Positions 62,295 through 64,000 of a stretch of DNA of 64,000 nt are shown here, one piece after another. How positions within the stretch are numbered: position 1 is the first letter of the stretch; every line of letters begins with the position of its first letter. The notes beneath the pieces are model-generated. The model was not told the DNA's origin and ran no database searches. It worked only from the letters and a program-made list of their open reading frames with translations. Position numbers and translations under genes: made by a program. Origin of the DNA: Acidimicrobiia bacterium (GTDB lineage Bacteria; Actinomycetota; Acidimicrobiia; Acidimicrobiales; Poriferisodalaceae); assembly GCA_022821985.1 (NCBI GenBank), contig JAJECP010000024.1, positions 124,001 to 188,000 on the forward strand, read 5' to 3'.

Positions 62295-63212
62295 TCAGCG
62301 CCGCTCGGCGATGGCTTCTGCTGTCGCGACGATCTTGCGGGCCCGGGTGAGGTGCGGCACGTCCACCATCTGGCCCTTGTGGGCGAACGCCATGAGGCCC
62401 GCAGCCTCGGCCTCAACGAAGGCTTCGAGCAGTTCGCGGGCGTCGGCCAGCTCGGTATCGCTCGGCGTGAACGCGGCGTTGACGATGTCGATCTGGGCGG
62501 GATGGATGGTGATCTTGCCGGTGAAGCCCATGGCGGCTGACGTGGCGCACTCGGCGGCCAGCCCCTCGTCGTCGCGGAAGTCGACGAACACCGTGTCGAG
62601 CGGCTGCTTGCCCCACGCCGTAGCGCCCACCAGGCACATCACACGGGCGTACTCGAATACCGGCAGGTAGGCGCCTGCGGCGTCCCGGTTGGCCTTGGAG
62701 CCCATGGCCGCGGAGAGATCCTCGGCACCCCAGCTCAGCGCATCCACCCGGTCGTGGCGGGCCAGCTCGCCGATGTTCAGCAGCCCCTGCGGGGTCTCGG
62801 TTCCCAGCACCAGCAGCACCACGCCGCCGGGCGGATGGCCGTGCTCCAGCTCCCAGCGGGCGACCATGCTGTCGAGCTCGACGACCTCGGCTGCATTGTT
62901 AACCTTCGGCACCAAGTAGGCGTCTGGTGGCGACACCATCGTCTCGGCGACATCGGCAGCGCACCACGGGGTGTCGAGCGGGTTGATCCGCACCACCCGC
63001 TCCTTGGCGCCGAAGTCGACATCGGCCAGCCAACCCGCAACCGTGGTGCGGGCGCTGTCCTTGTTGTCGGGAGTGACCGCGTCCTCGAGGTCGAGCACGA
63101 GGCTGTCGGCATCAGTCGCGATCGACTTCTCCAGCATGCGCTCGTTCGCGCCAGGCACGAAGTGCGATGACCTGCGCACAGTGCCGCTGCCGGGATTCGC
63201 TGACTCAGTCAT
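62295..63212 (-). CDS. CitE-like lyase/aldolase of the HpcH/HpaI family
   Basis: A 305-residue TIM-barrel C-C lyase. RRSSHFVPGANERMLEKS, ADSLVLDLEDAVTPDNK (Mg-binding Asp/Glu), RINPLDTPW (CoA/substrate Arg) and FTGKITIHPAQIDIVN are CitE signatures. Stand-alone CitE proteins act on malyl-, citramalyl- or beta-methylmalyl-CoA. No citD or citF is present, so it is not part of citrate lyase. The exact CoA substrate is unknown. Confidence 0.93.
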   Translation of the reverse strand: MTESANPGSGTVRRSSHFVPGANERMLEKSIATDADSLVLDLEDAVTPDNKDSARTTVAGWLADVDFGAKERVVRINPLDTPWCAADVAETMVSPPDAYLVPKVNNAAEVVELDSMVARWELEHGHPPGGVVLLVLGTETPQGLLNIGELARHDRVDALSWGAEDLSAAMGSKANRDAAGAYLPVFEYARVMCLVGATAWGKQPLDTVFVDFRDDEGLAAECATSAAMGFTGKITIHPAQIDIVNAAFTPSDTELADARELLEAFVEAEAAGLMAFAHKGQMVDVPHLTRARKIVATAEAIAERR

Positions 63213-63266
63213 TCGGTAGCACCTCTCGGGTCTCGCATTCGCATTACAGCCGACGTGGGTGCCGGC

Positions 63267-63908
63267 TCAGGCCGCGAATGCGCTCGGGCAGAAGTCGTTG
63301 AGCACGCAGTCGTCGCATGCGGGCTTGCGGGACGAGCAGACGCGCCTGCCGTGCAGGATCAGGCGCAGGCTGAAGTCGCCCCGCTCGTACTGGGGGATCA
63401 TCGGGTTCAAGGCCAGTTCCACCTTCACCGGGTCTTCCTCGGCGGTGATGCCGAGGCGCCGCACCAAGCGGCCGACATGGGTGTCCACCGGCAGCCCCGG
63501 CAGGTCGAACGCCACCGAGCGGATGACGTTGGCTGTCTTGCGGCCGACGCCTGGCAGCTTCACCAAGTCCTTCAGGCCGGTCGGCACCTCGCCGCCGTAG
63601 TCGGCCAGCAGCCGGCGGGCCATGCCCTGCAGGTTGCGCGCCTTGCTGCGGAAGAAGCCGGTGGGATGCACCAGTTCTTCGAGGTCTTCGAGATCAGCCG
63701 AAGCCAGTGCTTCGGCGTCGGGATACTTCGCGAACACCCCGGGAACGGTGGCATTGACACGGGCATCGGTGCACTGTGCAGACAGGATCGTTGCCACGAG
63801 CAACTCGAACGGGTTGCGATGCTCCAGCTCGCAGACGGCCTCGTACTCGTCCTTGAGCCGCTCGTGGGTTCGCTGGGCGCGTCCTTTCGGCGAACGCGGC
63901 TTGGCCAT
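63267..63908 (-). CDS. nth: Endonuclease III (DNA glycosylase/AP lyase)
   Basis: Removes oxidised pyrimidines in base-excision repair. It has 213 residues. The HhH-GPD core has ILSAQCTDARVN, hairpin LPGVGRKTANVI with the catalytic Lys, and Asp in LPVDTHVGRL. The iron-sulfur cluster motif C-x6-C-x2-C-x5-C (VCSSRKPACDDCVLNDFC) is complete. Normal length. 63909-64000 upstream shows no gene. Confidence 0.96.
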   Translation of the reverse strand: MAKPRSPKGRAQRTHERLKDEYEAVCELEHRNPFELLVATILSAQCTDARVNATVPGVFAKYPDAEALASADLEDLEELVHPTGFFRSKARNLQGMARRLLADYGGEVPTGLKDLVKLPGVGRKTANVIRSVAFDLPGLPVDTHVGRLVRRLGITAEEDPVKVELALNPMIPQYERGDFSLRLILHGRRVCSSRKPACDDCVLNDFCPSAFAA

Positions 63909-64000
63909 GGCGAGTGTCTAGCAGGCAGTTCAAGAAGCAACCGGCAGCACCCAGGTGCAAGCGGACGCGGCAGTGCCGACAACACCTAATCGGTAATGGT

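Overview
The window is GC-rich chromosomal DNA with short intergenic gaps and many 4-bp ATGA/GTGA start-stop overlaps. It looks like an actinobacterium, most likely class Acidimicrobiia or a relative. The evidence is (i) the gene order ANTAR regulator - polA - rpsA - coaE - uvrB - uvrA, collinear with the Mycobacterium tuberculosis pdtaR-polA-rpsA-coaE-uvrB-uvrA block; (ii) a mycothiol-type formaldehyde dehydrogenase; (iii) a type II fatty-acid synthesis cluster; (iv) Liv-type transporters, CaiB/BaiF proteins, two-part MaoC-type dehydratases and bacterial P450s. The class-level placement is inference. There is no rRNA, no CRISPR array and no recognisable transposase.

Layout. 1-2.85 kb: the 3' end of a substrate-binding protein gene, translationally coupled to a sensor histidine kinase. 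2.85-16.0 kb: DNA repair and core genes on the minus strand (uvrA, uvrB, coaE, rpsA, polA, ANTAR response regulator), with mscR and an acidic zinc-ribbon protein inserted on the plus strand; a LexA-box-like site lies before uvrA. 16.1-20.9 kb: tRNA-Leu(CAA), then fabD-fabH-fabG-acpP-fabF. 20.9-28.97 kb: serine hydrolase, CapA-like lipoprotein, fused CaiB protein, PPOX flavoprotein, MmcQ, two-part hydratase, PaaA-like ferritin-fold protein. 29.0-33.9 kb: a Liv-type ABC importer with a LivM-LivG fusion. 34.0-42.1 kb: two glutamine-synthetase-like ligases, two P450s, a class I amidotransferase, an HSL-type hydrolase and an SDR. This resembles a gamma-glutamylation/oxidation route for an amine and is the best candidate here for an undescribed pathway.

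42.2-44.85 kb: a small accessory island with a VapBC45-like toxin-antitoxin pair, a small HTH protein and two unassigned PD-(D/E)XK-like nucleases on the opposite strand. 44.9-53.0 kb (minus): fabZ, a c-type cytochrome lipoprotein, a HIT-like protein, trpA, trpB, trpF, an ABM protein, ygfZ, a trpE-trpG fusion and a GroES-like protein with a long basic/Ser-rich N-terminus. 53.0-60.7 kb: an alpha/beta hydrolase (plus), an AMP-forming acyl-CoA synthetase, then the histidine operon hisD-C-B-H-A-F (minus). 60.8-64 kb: a divergent pair of related membrane/coiled-coil proteins, a small helical protein, a CitE-like lyase and endonuclease III.

For most genes the start was chosen from family N-termini and Shine-Dalgarno spacing, because in this GC-rich sequence many frames stay open far upstream of the real start. 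No intergenic stretch over 300 bases lacks a gene except 16016-16373, which holds the tRNA and a repeat.
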